64,000 nt of DNA from Pseudomonas kermanshahensis (GCF_014269205.2 NZ_JABWRY020000001.1:2666001-2730000); one strand, 5' to 3'; shown: positions 24,403 to 34,695, counted from the first letter of the stretch. Numbers and translations are program-made. The notes: generated by a model not told the origin, from the letters alone.

Positions 24403-25961
24403 ACTGGACTGCCATTTCGATGTTCATGGTGTTTGTCTGCTTCACCCTGCTGGTAACCCGCTGGGCCGCACTGCGGACCCGCTCGGCGAGTGACTTCTAC
24501 ACCGCTGGCGGCGGCCTGACCGGCATGCAGAACGGCTTGGCGATCGCTGGCGACATGATCAGCGCCGCGTCCTTCCTGGGCATCTCGGCCATGATGTTCA
24601 TGAACGGCTACGACGGCTTGCTCTACGCCCTGGGCGTACTGGCCGGCTGGCCAATCATCCTGTTCCTGATCGCCGAACGCCTGCGCAACCTGGGCAAGTA
24701 CACGTTTGCCGACGTCGTGTCCTACCGCCTGGCGCAAACCCCAGTCCGCCTGACCTCGGCATTCGGCACCTTGGTCGTCGCGCTGATGTACCTGGTGGCC
24801 CAGATGGTAGGGGCCGGCAAGCTGATCGAGCTGTTGTTCGGCATCAGCTACCTGTACGCGGTGATGCTGGTCGGGGTGCTGATGGTCGCCTACGTGACCT
24901 TCGGCGGCATGCTGGCAACCACCTGGGTGCAGATCATCAAGGCCGTGATGCTGCTGTCCGGCACCAGCTTCATGGCGTTCATGGTGCTCAAACACTTTGG
25001 TTTCAGCACCGAAGCGATGTTTGCCAGCGCCGTGGCCGTGCATGCCAAGGGCCAGGCGATCATGGCGCCGGGTGGCTTGCTGTCGAACCCGATCGATGCG
25101 ATTTCCCTGGGGCTGGGCATGATGTTCGGCACTGCCGGCCTGCCGCATATCCTGATGCGTTTCTTCACCGTCAGCGATGCCAAGGAAGCGCGCAAGAGTG
25201 TGTTCTACGCCACCGGTTTCATCGGCTACTTCTACTTGCTGCTGATCGTCATCGGCTTTGGCGCCATCGTCATGGTCGGCACCGAGCCGTCCTACCGCGA
25301 TGCGGCAGGCGCGATCATCGGCGGCGGCAACATGGTCGCGGTGCACTTGGCCCAGGCAGTGGGTGGCAACCTGTTCCTGGGTTTCATCTCTGCCGTGGCC
25401 TTCGCCACCATTCTTGCGGTAGTGGCGGGCCTTGCGTTGTCCGGCGCTTCGGCGGTTTCCCACGACCTCTATGCCTGCGTGGTACGCAAAGGCCAGGCCA
25501 CTGAACAGGAAGAAATGCGTGTCTCACGTATCGCCACCCTGGTGATCGGCTTGCTGGCAGTGGTGCTGGGGTTGGTGTTCGAGTCGCAGAACATCGCCTT
25601 CCTCTCAGGCCTGGTACTGGCCGTGGCTGCATCGGTCAACTTCCCGGTGCTGCTGCTCTCGATGTTCTGGAAGGGCCTGACCACCCGTGGTGCAGTGTGC
25701 GGCAGCATGGCCGGTTTGCTCTCGGCCGTGGTGCTGGTGGTACTCGGCCCGGCAGTGTGGGTCAACGTGCTGCACAACGAACAGGCGCTGTTCCCTTACA
25801 GCAACCCGGCGCTGTTCTCGATGAGCCTGGCGTTTTTCGGCGCCTGGGTGTTCTCGGTCACCGACACCTCCGCGCGTGCCAGCGAGGAGCGTGGTCGCTA
25901 CCTGGCGCAGTTCATTCGCTCCATGACCGGTATCGGCGCTGCCGGCGCCAGCAAGCACTGA
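24399..25961 (+). CDS. paaL: PaaL, phenylacetate:sodium symporter
   Basis: 520 aa with about 13 hydrophobic segments, sodium:solute symporter family. Conserved early motif [20 protein letters not shown] (about 29-48) with [12 protein letters not shown], and [13 protein letters not shown] (about 256-268). ATG at 24399 overlaps the DUF485 stop. Its position between paaE and the paaM porin gives the phenylacetate assignment; sequence alone would also fit acetate carrier ActP. Confidence 0.9.
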   Translation: MNWTAISMFMVFVCFTLLVTRWAALRTRSASDFYTAGGGLTGMQNGLAIAGDMISAASFLGISAMMFMNGYDGLLYALGVLAGWPIILFLIAERLRNLGKYTFADVVSYRLAQTPVRLTSAFGTLVVALMYLVAQMVGAGKLIELLFGISYLYAVMLVGVLMVAYVTFGGMLATTWVQIIKAVMLLSGTSFMAFMVLKHFGFSTEAMFASAVAVHAKGQAIMAPGGLLSNPIDAISLGLGMMFGTAGLPHILMRFFTVSDAKEARKSVFYATGFIGYFYLLLIVIGFGAIVMVGTEPSYRDAAGAIIGGGNMVAVHLAQAVGGNLFLGFISAVAFATILAVVAGLALSGASAVSHDLYACVVRKGQATEQEEMRVSRIATLVIGLLAVVLGLVFESQNIAFLSGLVLAVAASVNFPVLLLSMFWKGLTTRGAVCGSMAGLLSAVVLVVLGPAVWVNVLHNEQALFPYSNPALFSMSLAFFGAWVFSVTDTSARASEERGRYLAQFIRSMTGIGAAGASKH

Positions 25962-25975
25962 TTTCGAGAATAACC

Positions 25976-27226
25976 ATGTCGGGTACAACAACAATGAACC
26001 GCACTCGCTTCTCTTCTGCCGCTTGGCTTGCCACGCTCGCCCTGCCCTTGCCGGCTATGGCCGACTTCGTCAGCGACAGCCATGCACGCCTGGAACTGCG
26101 CAACCACTACATCAACCGCGATTTCCGCCAGAGCAATGCTCCGCAGGCCAAGGCCGAGGAATGGGGCCAAGGCTTTACCGCCCGCGTGGAGTCCGGTTTT
26201 ACCGAAGGCCCGGTGGGCTTCGGCGTTGACGCCATGGGCCAACTGGGTCTCAAGCTTGACTCCAGCCGCGACCGCCGCAACACCGGCTTGCTGCCCTTTG
26301 GCCCGAACAGCCACGAGCCTGTCGATGACTACAGCGAGCTGGGCCTGACCGGTAAAGCACGGGTTTCCAAGAGCACCCTGCGCCTGGGCACCCTGCAGCC
26401 GATCCTGCCGGTGGTGGTGTACAACGACACCCGTCTGTTGTCTTCCACGTTCCAGGGCGGCCTGCTGACCAGCCAGGAACTCAATGGCCTCACCGTCAAC
26501 GCCGGGCGCCTCACCAAGGCCAACCTGCGCGATTCGTCCGGCCGCGACGACATGGGCTACGGCGCAGCCAGCAGCGACCACCTGGATTTCGGCGGCGGCA
26601 GCTACGCCATCACCCCGCAGACCAGCGTCAGCTATTACTACGCCAAGCTCGAAGACATCTACCGCCAGCAGTTCGTCGGCCTGGTCGATACCCGCCCACT
26701 GGGCGAAGGCCTGAGCCTGCGCAGCGACCTGCGCTATTTCGACAGCCGTAACGACGGCGCCGAACGCGCCGGCAACATCGACAACCGTAACTTCAACGCC
26801 ATGTTCACCCTCGGCGTCAGGGCGCACAAGTTCACCGCCACCTGGCAACAGATGTCCGGCGACAGCGCCTTCCCCTTCGTCAACGGCGGCGACCCGTTCA
26901 CGGTCAACCTGGTGACCTACAACACCTTCACCCGCGCCGGGCTCGATTCCTGGCAGGTGCGCTACGACTACGACTTCGTCGCCATGGGCATCCCGGGTCT
27001 GAGTTTCATGACCCGCTACACCGACGGCCGCCACGCCGAGACCGCCACGGTCAGCAACGGCCGTGAGCGCGAACGCGACACCGACCTCACCTACGTCATC
27101 CAGAGCGGCCCGTTCAAAGACGTCAGCCTGCGCTGGCGCAACGTCACCTTCCGTTCCGGCAATGGCCTGACCAATGCCGTGGACGAGAACCGCCTGATCA
27201 TCGGCTACACCTTGGCGCTGTGGTAA
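25976..27226 (+). CDS. paaM: PaaM/PhaK-type OprD-family porin
   Basis: 416 aa outer-membrane channel. Signal peptide cleaved after ALPLPAMA (about residue 29), then OprD-family barrel with RLELRNHYINRDFR (about 37-50) near the N-terminus, and terminal aromatic residue in LALW. ATG 25976 (ATG 25994 is an alternative). Starts 14 bases after paaL. It gives phenylacetate passage across the outer membrane. Length matches 18-strand OprD proteins. Confidence 0.9.
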   Translation: MSGTTTMNRTRFSSAAWLATLALPLPAMADFVSDSHARLELRNHYINRDFRQSNAPQAKAEEWGQGFTARVESGFTEGPVGFGVDAMGQLGLKLDSSRDRRNTGLLPFGPNSHEPVDDYSELGLTGKARVSKSTLRLGTLQPILPVVVYNDTRLLSSTFQGGLLTSQELNGLTVNAGRLTKANLRDSSGRDDMGYGAASSDHLDFGGGSYAITPQTSVSYYYAKLEDIYRQQFVGLVDTRPLGEGLSLRSDLRYFDSRNDGAERAGNIDNRNFNAMFTLGVRAHKFTATWQQMSGDSAFPFVNGGDPFTVNLVTYNTFTRAGLDSWQVRYDYDFVAMGIPGLSFMTRYTDGRHAETATVSNGRERERDTDLTYVIQSGPFKDVSLRWRNVTFRSGNGLTNAVDENRLIIGYTLALW

Positions 27227-27264
27227 TAGCGCCCTTCCCCCATTAGAACAGCATGGAGAACAGC

Positions 27265-29319
27265 ATGTCTGACGCCCCAACCCTGCAAAGCTTCATTGCC
27301 GGTCGCTGGATCGGCCAGCACGGCGCCCAGGCCCTGCGCAGCGCCTTGAACGGTCACGTTCTGGCCTACAGCCATGAAGAGCGCCCGGATTTCGCCGAAG
27401 CCGTGGACTTTGCCCGCGCCCGTGGCCTGGCCGCACTCATGGCCATGGACTTCCAACAGCGCGCCGCCCGCCTCAAGGCCCTGGCCTTGTACCTGGCCGA
27501 GCGCAAAGAGCAGCTTTACGCCTTGTCCCACCACAGTGGCGCCACCCGCGCCGACAGCTGGATCGACATCGAAGGCGGTAACGCCACACTGTTCGCCTAT
27601 GCCGGCATCGGCAGCCGCGAACTGCCCTCCGGCAACCTGGTGCACGAAGGCCCTGCAATACCGCTGGGCAAGCAAGGCCACTTTGCTGGCAGCCATATCC
27701 TGGTGCCGCGTGCTGGGGTCGCCGTGCACATCAATGCGTTCAACTTCCCGATCTGGGGCATGCTCGAGAAGTTTGCCCCGACCTTCCTGGCCGGCATGCC
27801 GTGCATCATCAAGCCCGCTACCTCGACCAGTTACCTGACTGAAGCCGTGGTGCGCCTGATGAACGCGTCGGGCCTATTGCCCGACGGCAGCTTGCAGTTG
27901 GTGATCGGCAGCACCTGCGACCTGCTCGACCGCTTGCAGGGGCAAGATGTAGTGACCTTTACTGGCTCCGCCGATACCGCCGCCAAACTCCGCGTGACGC
28001 CGAACCTGATCCGCAACTCGGTACCGTTCACCGCCGAAGCGGATTCGCTGAACTGCGCGATTCTCGGCCCGGACGTGACCCCGGACAGCGAAGAGTTTGA
28101 CCTGTACATCAAGGAGGTGGTCCGCGAAATGACCACCAAAGCCGGGCAAAAATGCACCGCCATCCGCCGCGCCATCGTCCCAGCCAAGCATATCGATGTC
28201 GTCGCTACCCGCCTGCGCGAGCGCCTGAGCAAGGTGGTGGTGGGCGACCCTTCAGTGGAAGGCGTGCGCATGGGCGCCCTGGCCTCGCATGACCAGCAGC
28301 GCGACGTCGGCGAGCGTGTACGCAGCCTGCTGCAGAGCTGCGACCAGCTGTTCGGCGCCAGTGACGGTTTCGCGCCGCGTGGTGAGGGTGTTGCCGAGGG
28401 CGCGTTCTTTGCGCCGACCCTGCTCCAGGCCCGCGACCCGCATGCTGAAGGCGGTGCGCACGATATCGAAGCGTTCGGGCCGGTCAGCACGCTGATGGCC
28501 TACGATGACCTTGACGAAGCCCTGGCCCTGGCTGCCCGCGGCAAGGGCAGCCTGGTGGCGACCCTGGTCACTGCCGACCGCGCCGTTGCCGCCAAAGCCA
28601 TCCCCGTGGCGGCTGCCTGGCACGGCCGCCTGCTGGTGCTGGACCGCGAAGCCGCGCTGGAATCCACTGGGCATGGCTCGCCGCTGCCGCAACTCAAGCA
28701 CGGCGGCCCCGGCCGCGCGGGTGGCGGTGAAGAGCTGGGCGGCCTGCGCGCAGTCAAGCACTACCTCCAGCGTGCGGCCGTACAAGGCTCACCGAGCATG
28801 CTCACGGCGGTAACGGGCGAGTACGTGCGCGGCGCAGAAGTGATCGAGAGCGAAGTGCACCCGTTCCGTCGCTACTTCCAGGACTTGCGTATCGGCGAGT
28901 CGCTGTTAACCCACCGCCGTACGGTGACCGAGGCAGACCTGGTCAACTTCGGCTGCTTGTCGGGTGACCACTTCTACATGCACTTCGACGAGATCGCCGC
29001 CAAGGAATCGCAGTTTGGCAAGCGTATCGCCCATGGCTACTTCGTGCTGTCGGCAGCAGCGGGCCTGTTTGTATCCCCTGGCGCCGGCCCGGTGCTGGCC
29101 AACTACGGCCTGGATACCCTGCGCTTCATCAACCCCGTAGGCATTGGCGACACGATCCAGGCCCGCCTGACCTGCAAGCGCAAGATCGACCAGGGCAAGG
29201 CTAGCCCGTTGGGGCAGCCGCAAGGCGTGGTGGCGTGGGACGTTGAGGTTACCAACCAGCTGGGGGAGCTGGTGGCCAGCTATGACATTCTGACCTTGGT
29301 ATTGAAGAAGGTTGACTGA
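27265..29319 (+). CDS. paaZ: PaaZ, bifunctional oxepin-CoA hydrolase / semialdehyde dehydrogenase
   Basis: 684 aa. N-terminal aldehyde dehydrogenase (about 1-520) with catalytic cysteine in [10 protein letters not shown] (about 293-302) and NAD region [13 protein letters not shown]-terminal MaoC-type hydratase (about 540-684) with [15 protein letters not shown] (about 563-577) that opens the oxepin ring. ATG 27265 chosen for its GGAG; ATG 27253 is possible. It yields 3-oxo-5,6-dehydrosuberyl-CoA. Last gene of the unit; a hairpin follows. Confidence 0.96.
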   Translation: MSDAPTLQSFIAGRWIGQHGAQALRSALNGHVLAYSHEERPDFAEAVDFARARGLAALMAMDFQQRAARLKALALYLAERKEQLYALSHHSGATRADSWIDIEGGNATLFAYAGIGSRELPSGNLVHEGPAIPLGKQGHFAGSHILVPRAGVAVHINAFNFPIWGMLEKFAPTFLAGMPCIIKPATSTSYLTEAVVRLMNASGLLPDGSLQLVIGSTCDLLDRLQGQDVVTFTGSADTAAKLRVTPNLIRNSVPFTAEADSLNCAILGPDVTPDSEEFDLYIKEVVREMTTKAGQKCTAIRRAIVPAKHIDVVATRLRERLSKVVVGDPSVEGVRMGALASHDQQRDVGERVRSLLQSCDQLFGASDGFAPRGEGVAEGAFFAPTLLQARDPHAEGGAHDIEAFGPVSTLMAYDDLDEALALAARGKGSLVATLVTADRAVAAKAIPVAAAWHGRLLVLDREAALESTGHGSPLPQLKHGGPGRAGGGEELGGLRAVKHYLQRAAVQGSPSMLTAVTGEYVRGAEVIESEVHPFRRYFQDLRIGESLLTHRRTVTEADLVNFGCLSGDHFYMHFDEIAAKESQFGKRIAHGYFVLSAAAGLFVSPGAGPVLANYGLDTLRFINPVGIGDTIQARLTCKRKIDQGKASPLGQPQGVVAWDVEVTNQLGELVASYDILTLVLKKVD

Positions 29320-29336
29320 GTAGCCTACCTGCCAAA

Positions 29337-29361
29337 CGATGGGCTGCCTCGCAGCCCATCG
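29337..29361 (+). terminator. Hairpin after paaZ
   Basis: CGATGGGCTGC and GCAGCCCATCG pair perfectly around CTC. The following bases are CTCATTCATTCAT rather than a T-run, so termination strength is uncertain. Confidence 0.6.
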
Positions 29362-29373
29362 CTCATTCATTCA

Positions 29374-29643
29374 TCAACCCACCACGGCTGGGTCACCCAC
29401 CGATTGATTGGGCTTGCTCCCGGAAATACGCCAGCTCACGGCGGTAATCCCATACCGTTCGGCCATTGGCCTGCTGACTTTCTTGATCTTTTCCCGCCCG
29501 AATTTCGGAATGATGCCGATGCCCGCATCACAGCTGGCCCAATGCCAGGCCTCGGCATTGTCCAACCGTTCCAGGCGGATGATGAAACTGCGCGGTTGGC
29601 CATGCAGTTGGTAGTCGATGATGTACAGCTGTGGACCAGGCAT
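29374..29643 (-). CDS. Small conserved Pseudomonas protein (DUF6555-like)
   Basis: 89 aa, ATG start. Soluble, with an N-terminal YIIDYQLHGQPRSFIIRLERL (a beta-rich segment, quoted in part: DYQLHGQPRSF), then DNAEAWHWASCDAG and a basic middle KFGREKIKKVSRPMAERYGI. I recall such short proteins as conserved among pseudomonads under a DUF label, but cannot verify the number. It converges on paaZ. The function is unknown. Confidence 0.65.
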   Translation of the reverse strand: MPGPQLYIIDYQLHGQPRSFIIRLERLDNAEAWHWASCDAGIGIIPKFGREKIKKVSRPMAERYGITAVSWRISGSKPNQSVGDPAVVG

Positions 29644-29733
29644 CGCAGGGGCCTCCTCTTCTCCATGGATGACCTTTTGATTGATCTGGGCAGTGCCAGA
29701 AAATTCAAAAAATTTGCCAACCTAGGACAATCG

Positions 29734-29943
29734 TTACGATCGCCGTCCGCCGCCATGGCTGTTCTGGCCACCCTTGCGGCCGGCCTCAGCGGCGCGTTCA
29801 CGGTCATTGGCGAAGTTGCCACCCGACACCTTGCCGCCTTTGTGCCCGGCCCGGGAGGCTTTCTCCCGGTCGTTGGCAAAATTGCCCGAGTTGGTTTCCT
29901 TGGTGCCGCCGCGCTGGCTGGTACGTTCTTGATCACGCGCCAT
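29734..29943 (-). CDS. KGG-repeat stress protein (YciG/GsiB type)
   Basis: 69 aa, ATG at 29943 with AAGGAGA upstream. Contains repeated glycine-rich hydrophilic units: SGNFANDREKASRAGHKGGK and SGGNFANDRERAAEAGRKGGQ-like copies (about 18-60). This is the KGG/stress-induced motif of general stress proteins, associated with desiccation, starvation or heat. A longer in-frame frame upstream has no sensible coding character. Confidence 0.85.
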   Translation of the reverse strand: MARDQERTSQRGGTKETNSGNFANDREKASRAGHKGGKVSGGNFANDRERAAEAGRKGGQNSHGGGRRS

Positions 29944-30082
29944 GTCGTATCTCCTTGCGATGGAAAGGTTGCTGGGCCGTACCTTGATTCCGAGCCAGCA
30001 AATACGGGCAATGCTCAATCGAATTGCACACGGCTGACGGGTGGTGCCAAACGCCACCAGGCCAAATGCTTGCGTGGCGGCA

Positions 30083-30634
30083 TTAGGCATGCACGCTCCA
30101 CTGGGTGGAATCGGACTCGATCGGCAGTTCGTCGATGGCATGGATCAGCCCGCTCTCCAGTGCTTCCTCCGGCCCCAGTATCCGCGGGTAGGCCATCAGG
30201 TAACGGGGCACGTCCAGCACTTCGGAACTGCCTTGGGTTCGCTCTGCCACGATTTGAGCGTACAGCCGTAGGTCGTAATCCAGGCTCATGGCGTATTCGG
30301 CCATCCTGGCGTGGTCGACCGAACCGTGCAGCGTCCAATGGAAAGGGTGAAACAAGAACTTGCTGAACGCGCAGGCGGTGCGATGCTCGCCCGCCAGAAA
30401 CAGGATGTTACCCATGGATTCCACCGTCCCCAGGTTGTGGGTATGCAGCGGAATCGGCAGCGCCCGCAGGAAGTTGTACAAAGTAAACCCGTAGCTGCAC
30501 TCCCCGCCCATGGTCGCGATGTTCAGTTGCAGCAGCTGTGCGCCCTGCTGCATGGCGCGCGAACAGGTGTTGATCAGGTTGCCGCAGGTGGATGAGTTGA
30601 TCGGCCCGGTGAAATGGATGATGTGTCTGGCCAT
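30083..30634 (-). CDS. ClpP/SppA-superfamily stand-alone serine protease-like protein
   Basis: 183 aa from ATG 30634 (GAGGCAACC upstream). Crotonase-like ClpP fold: IIHFTGPINSSTCGNLIN (about 5-22), a glycine hinge ATMGGECSYGF (about 40-50), the putative nucleophile in ESMGNILFLAG (Ser73), and histidine in FLFHPFHW (about 94-100, H96 being the likely base). Not the housekeeping ClpP: it lacks the axial-loop sequence and the Clp-ATPase operon. It lies near the KGG stress gene on the same strand. Substrate unknown. Confidence 0.8.
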   Translation of the reverse strand: MARHIIHFTGPINSSTCGNLINTCSRAMQQGAQLLQLNIATMGGECSYGFTLYNFLRALPIPLHTHNLGTVESMGNILFLAGEHRTACAFSKFLFHPFHWTLHGSVDHARMAEYAMSLDYDLRLYAQIVAERTQGSSEVLDVPRYLMAYPRILGPEEALESGLIHAIDELPIESDSTQWSVHA

Positions 30635-30849
30635 GGTTGCCTCCAGGGTTGGCGGTTCATGCCGGTGAATGGCCAATCCGTCATGGGGTGTAGTCGTCTT
30701 TTGCACCCGCTATGCGGTGGAGACGCCAACCGCGGCAAAGTTCAACTCTGCGTGCATTCCCCGTTGGTCAACCGTGCTGAACCTCACGGCCGCGCATCAG
30801 TCGCACTTTCAGAGCGACCTCTCAAAAAGCTGGCAATGAGGAAGGCAGC

Positions 30850-31767
30850 GTGAGCGAGATCCGTATTGGTATATCAGGTTGGCGCTATGGCCCTTGGCGC
30901 AAGGATTTCTACCCCAAAGGGCTGCGCCAGGACAGTGAACTCGCGTTCGCCTCGCGGGCAGTCAACAGCATCGAGATCAATGGCTCGTTCTACAGCCTGC
31001 AGACGCCTGAACGGTATCTGGGGTGGCGTGAGGAGACGCCGGACGGCTTTGTATTCTCGGTAAAGGCACCGCGCTACATCACCCATGTACGGCGGCTCAA
31101 GGACATCGAAGCGCCGGTGGCCAATTTCTTTGCTTCCGGGCCTTTGTTACTGGGCGACAAGCTGGGTCCGTTTCTGTGGCAGTTCCCACCCAACATGAAG
31201 TTCGACGAAGCACGCTTTGCACAGTTTCTGGCGCTGCTGCCGCGTAACCGAAAAGCGGCGCGCGAATGCGCACAAGGGTGTGACGAGCGGCTCAAGGGCA
31301 ATGGCGGCACCGAAATCAGAGGCAACGCACGCTTGCGCCACGCCGTAGAAATCCGCCACGAGAGCTTTCTGTGCGAAGCCTTCGTGAAGCTGTTGCGCAA
31401 ACACCGCGTGGCATTGGTCGTGGCTGACAGTGCAGGGAAATGGCCCTATGTCGAAGATGTCACGGCCGATTTCGTCTACATGCGCCTGCACGGTGATGTG
31501 GAGCTCTACAGCAGTGGCTACACGGCGCAGGCCTTGCGCCGCTGGAAACAGCGCATTCTGCGATGGAGCCAAGGCAGCCAGGCAGACGACGCACACACCG
31601 TGCTACCCGGCGCACCGCCCAAGCGTGCCACGCGTGATATCTACTGCTACTTCGACAACGACCAGAAGGTCCACGCGCCCTACGATGCCCGGCGCCTTTT
31701 GGAGAAGTTGAAGCTGGACTATGACCTGCTCACCGAACCCGGTGTCGAGCCGGAGGTTGAGCTATGA
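30850..31767 (+). CDS. DUF72 protein (TIM-barrel-like, UPF0759)
   Basis: 305 aa, GTG start with GAGGAAGG upstream. Begins IRIGISGWRYGPWRKDFYPKG, with later FSVKAPRYITHVRRLK (about 65-80), GPFLWQFPPN and DFVYMRLHG as in the DUF72 (YecE-like) family. Proposed to be a TIM-barrel enzyme of unknown reaction. Its stop overlaps the next ATG (ATGA), so it is the first gene of a coupled operon with the EEP, ClsB and YbhN-like genes. Confidence 0.88.
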   Translation: MSEIRIGISGWRYGPWRKDFYPKGLRQDSELAFASRAVNSIEINGSFYSLQTPERYLGWREETPDGFVFSVKAPRYITHVRRLKDIEAPVANFFASGPLLLGDKLGPFLWQFPPNMKFDEARFAQFLALLPRNRKAARECAQGCDERLKGNGGTEIRGNARLRHAVEIRHESFLCEAFVKLLRKHRVALVVADSAGKWPYVEDVTADFVYMRLHGDVELYSSGYTAQALRRWKQRILRWSQGSQADDAHTVLPGAPPKRATRDIYCYFDNDQKVHAPYDARRLLEKLKLDYDLLTEPGVEPEVEL

Positions 31768-32549
31768 ACAAGACCTTGCCCACACCGCGTTGCATCATCG
31801 ACAACGTCACCACGGTGCAAACGCTGACCGTGCTGACCCTCAACGTGCACAAGGGTTTCACCCCCTTCAACCGGCGTTTCATCCTGCCTGAGCTGCGCGA
31901 GGCCGTGCGCGCCACGGGCGCCGACCTGGTGTTTCTGCAGGAAGTGCACGGCAGCCACCAGCAGCATGCCGAGCGCCACGCAGCCTGGCCGGAAACGCCG
32001 CAGTACGAGTTTCTGGCCGACAGCATGTGGCCGCAGTTCGCCTATGGTCGTAACGCTGTGTACCCCCATGGCGACCACGGCAATGCCTTGCTGTCGAAAT
32101 TCCCCATCAGCCAGTTCGACAACCGGGATGTATCCATCGACGGCAATGAGCAGCGTGGCCTGCTCCATTGCCGCCTAGAGGTGCCTGGGCATAAAGAGGT
32201 GCATGCAGTGTGCGTGCACCTGGGCCTGCGAGAATCACACCGCCAGCGCCAGGTACGCCTGTTGCTGGAGCTGCTCGACAGCTTGCCGCCCGATGCGCCG
32301 GTGATCATTGCCGGCGATTTCAATGACTGGCGCCTAAAAGCGGATGTGGCGCTGTCCGAACACTTGGTTGAAGCCTTTGGCGAGCGTTTCGGCACCCCGG
32401 CGCGCAGTTTTCCAGCGCGCTTGCCGCTGTTGCGGCTTGACCGCATCTACCTGCGCAATGCCATGCCGAGCAAGGCGCAGGTGCTGTCGAAGTACCCATG
32501 GTCGCACCTTTCCGACCATGCCCCCCTCACTGCGGAGATCAGCCTATGA
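31764..32549 (+). CDS. Endonuclease/exonuclease/phosphatase-family protein (YbhP-like)
   Basis: 261 aa. EEP-family residues: TLNVHKGF (about 25-32), FLQEVHG (glutamate, about 55-61), GDHGNALLSKFPI (about 106-118), IAGDFNDW (about 181-188), RLDRIYLR, and the final histidine in HLSDHAPLT (about 250-258). Such proteins next to ClsB (E. coli ybhP) are suspected phospholipid or nucleic-acid phosphodiesterases. It overlaps clsB by 4 bases. Confidence 0.9.
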   Translation: MNKTLPTPRCIIDNVTTVQTLTVLTLNVHKGFTPFNRRFILPELREAVRATGADLVFLQEVHGSHQQHAERHAAWPETPQYEFLADSMWPQFAYGRNAVYPHGDHGNALLSKFPISQFDNRDVSIDGNEQRGLLHCRLEVPGHKEVHAVCVHLGLRESHRQRQVRLLLELLDSLPPDAPVIIAGDFNDWRLKADVALSEHLVEAFGERFGTPARSFPARLPLLRLDRIYLRNAMPSKAQVLSKYPWSHLSDHAPLTAEISL

Positions 32550-33748
32550 ACCGACCTTGGCTAGAGGGCAACAGCGTGCAGCTGTTGATCAACGGCGAAG
32601 AGTATTACCCGCGCGTGTTTGAAGCGATGGCCCAGGCGCGGGAGGAAATCCTGCTGGAGACGTTCATCATCTTCGATGACAAGGTCGGCCAGCAGTTGCA
32701 GCAGGTGCTGATAGACGCCGCGCAGCGCGGCGTGCGCGTCGAAGTGGCGGTCGATGGTTACGGCACTGCCGACCTGCCCGACACGTTCATCTCGGCCATG
32801 ACCGAAGCCGGCGTCAACTTTCATGCCTTCGACCCGCAGCCCCGGCTGGTGGGCATGCGCACCAACCTGTTCCGCCGCCTGCACCGCAAGATCGTGGTCA
32901 TCGATGGGCAGCGCGCGTTCATCGGCGGTATCAACTACAGTGCCGATCACCTGGGCGACTACGGCTCCATGGCCAAGCAGGACTATGCCGTGGAGGTTAC
33001 CGGCCCGGTGGTCGCGCAGGTGCATGCCACCAGCCGTCGCCTGATGTCCCCCGTGCTGCAGCCACCCAGTGAGGTGCGTCCTGTCACCGAGCCCACCGGG
33101 GCTATCACTGCCCTGCTGGTCGAGCGCGACAATGGCCAGCGCAGAACGGCCATCGAAGCCCAGTACCTGCAAGCCTTCCGCGCTGCCCGGCAGCGTATCG
33201 TGGTGGCCAATGCCTATTTCTTTCCGGGTTACCGGTTGCTGCGGGAGCTGCGCAACGCGGCGAGGCGTGGGGTGGATGTGACCTTAATATTGCAAGGCCA
33301 GCCAGACATGCGCTGGGTGCGGGCCTTGTCCCGGCTGTTGTACAACTATCTTCTGCGCGATGGTGTGCACATTCACGAGTACTGCAGCCGGCCTTTGCAT
33401 GGCAAGGTCGCGCTGGTCGATGACCAGTGGGCCACTGTCGGCTCGAGCAATCTCGACCCCTTGAGCCTGTCGTTGAACCTTGAAGCCAACCTGTTCATCC
33501 GCGATCACGGCTTCAACCAACAATTGCATCAGCACCTGCAGTCGCTGGCCAGCGAAGAGTGCAAGGCCGTCACCTTGGAGCGGATGGTTCGCGGTTACTG
33601 GTGGCGTGCGCCGCTGATTTTCCTGTGCTTCCACGCCATACGTCACTTTCCGCGCATTGCCGGCTGGTTCCCGGCGCACCGCCAGCGCCTGCGCTCGGTG
33701 CAGCCGGAGGTAGAAGCCCACGGCGATATGCATGAGGGCCAGACGTGA
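32546..33748 (+). CDS. clsB: ClsB-type cardiolipin synthase
   Basis: 400 aa phospholipase D-family synthase, soluble N-terminus without the two TM segments of ClsA. Two HKD motifs: LHRKIVVIDGQRAFIGGIN (about 112-130) and LHGKVALVDDQWATVGSSNLD (about 286-306, listed in part: LHGKVALVDD). It joins phosphatidylglycerol and another phospholipid to cardiolipin at the inner membrane. ATG 32546 overlaps the upstream stop. The same trio order, EEP-ClsB-YbhN, occurs in E. coli. Confidence 0.92.
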   Translation: MNRPWLEGNSVQLLINGEEYYPRVFEAMAQAREEILLETFIIFDDKVGQQLQQVLIDAAQRGVRVEVAVDGYGTADLPDTFISAMTEAGVNFHAFDPQPRLVGMRTNLFRRLHRKIVVIDGQRAFIGGINYSADHLGDYGSMAKQDYAVEVTGPVVAQVHATSRRLMSPVLQPPSEVRPVTEPTGAITALLVERDNGQRRTAIEAQYLQAFRAARQRIVVANAYFFPGYRLLRELRNAARRGVDVTLILQGQPDMRWVRALSRLLYNYLLRDGVHIHEYCSRPLHGKVALVDDQWATVGSSNLDPLSLSLNLEANLFIRDHGFNQQLHQHLQSLASEECKAVTLERMVRGYWWRAPLIFLCFHAIRHFPRIAGWFPAHRQRLRSVQPEVEAHGDMHEGQT

Positions 33749-34695
33749 TGGCGCGTAAACGTTGGCAAATCTGGGCCAAGCGCCTGTTCACCTTGCTCTT
33801 CCTTTTGTTGATTCCAGCCTTGCTGTTCATGCTGGCGCGCAACCTGGACTGGGACGAGGTGCGCCAGTCGCTGCTGGCCTACAAGCCTGGCACTCTGGCG
33901 ATCGGGTTGGCGGTTGCGCTGTTCAGCTACCTGACGTTTGCCAGCTACGACCTGCTGGCGCGTGCCTATACAGGCCACAACCTGCCTGCCAGGCAGGTGT
34001 TGCCTGTGGCATTCGTCTGTTATGCCTTCAACCTCAACTTCACCACCTGGGTGGGCGGCGTCGCGTTGCGTTATCGGCTGTACGGCCGGCTAGGTCTGGA
34101 TACCGCGACGATCACCCGCATCCTGACCCTTGGCTTACTCACCAACTGGATGGGCTACATGTTGTTGGCGGGTACGGTATTCGCCCTGCGCCTGGTGGAC
34201 CTGCCGGACAGTTGGGCAGTCGGGGCAACGGGGTTGCAACTGATCGGGTTTGGCTTGCTGGCAATCGCCATCGGCTACTTGCTGGCCTGCGGCTTTGCGA
34301 AAAAACGCACCTGGCAATGGCGTGATCACGAAGTCACCTTGCCTGGCTGGCGTCTGGCGCTGGCCCAGGTTGCCCTTGGCGCCAGCAACTGGGCGTTGAT
34401 GGCCTTGCTGATCTTCTGGTTGCTGCCTGGCGAAGCCTTCTACCCATCGATCCTCGGGATACTGCTGATCAGTTGCGTGGCCGGCGTGGTTGCGCACATC
34501 CCGGCCGGGCTTGGCGTGCTTGAGACGGTGTTTCTGGCGTTGCTGCATGGCCAGATGCAACAGGGTACGCTGGTAGCAGCATTGCTGGGGTATCGCACGC
34601 TGTATTACCTGCTTCCGCTGCTGTTGGCAGTCATCACGTACCTGATTCTGGAGAAACGCGCCAAGGCCATGCGCCAGCGTGATAATCCGGCCTAG
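33748..34695 (+). CDS. YbhN-like lysylphosphatidylglycerol synthase/flippase-domain membrane protein
   Basis: 315 aa with about 8 membrane segments; LPG_synthase_TM (UPF0104) family. The conserved FNLNFTTWVGGVALRYRLYGR (about 90-110, in part: LNFTTWVGGVALRYR) and GVVAHIPAGLGVLETVFLAL (about 249-268) are present. It lacks the cytoplasmic transferase domain of MprF, so it probably handles lipid flipping rather than lysine transfer. ATG 33748 overlaps the clsB stop by one base. Confidence 0.88.
   Translation: MARKRWQIWAKRLFTLLFLLLIPALLFMLARNLDWDEVRQSLLAYKPGTLAIGLAVALFSYLTFASYDLLARAYTGHNLPARQVLPVAFVCYAFNLNFTTWVGGVALRYRLYGRLGLDTATITRILTLGLLTNWMGYMLLAGTVFALRLVDLPDSWAVGATGLQLIGFGLLAIAIGYLLACGFAKKRTWQWRDHEVTLPGWRLALAQVALGASNWALMALLIFWLLPGEAFYPSILGILLISCVAGVVAHIPAGLGVLETVFLALLHGQMQQGTLVAALLGYRTLYYLLPLLLAVITYLILEKRAKAMRQRDNPA

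Noticed and set aside
24333..27280. Long minus-strand frames opposite paaL and paaM
   Set aside because: Shadow frames with low-complexity HQG/A-rich sequence; the real genes are on the plus strand.
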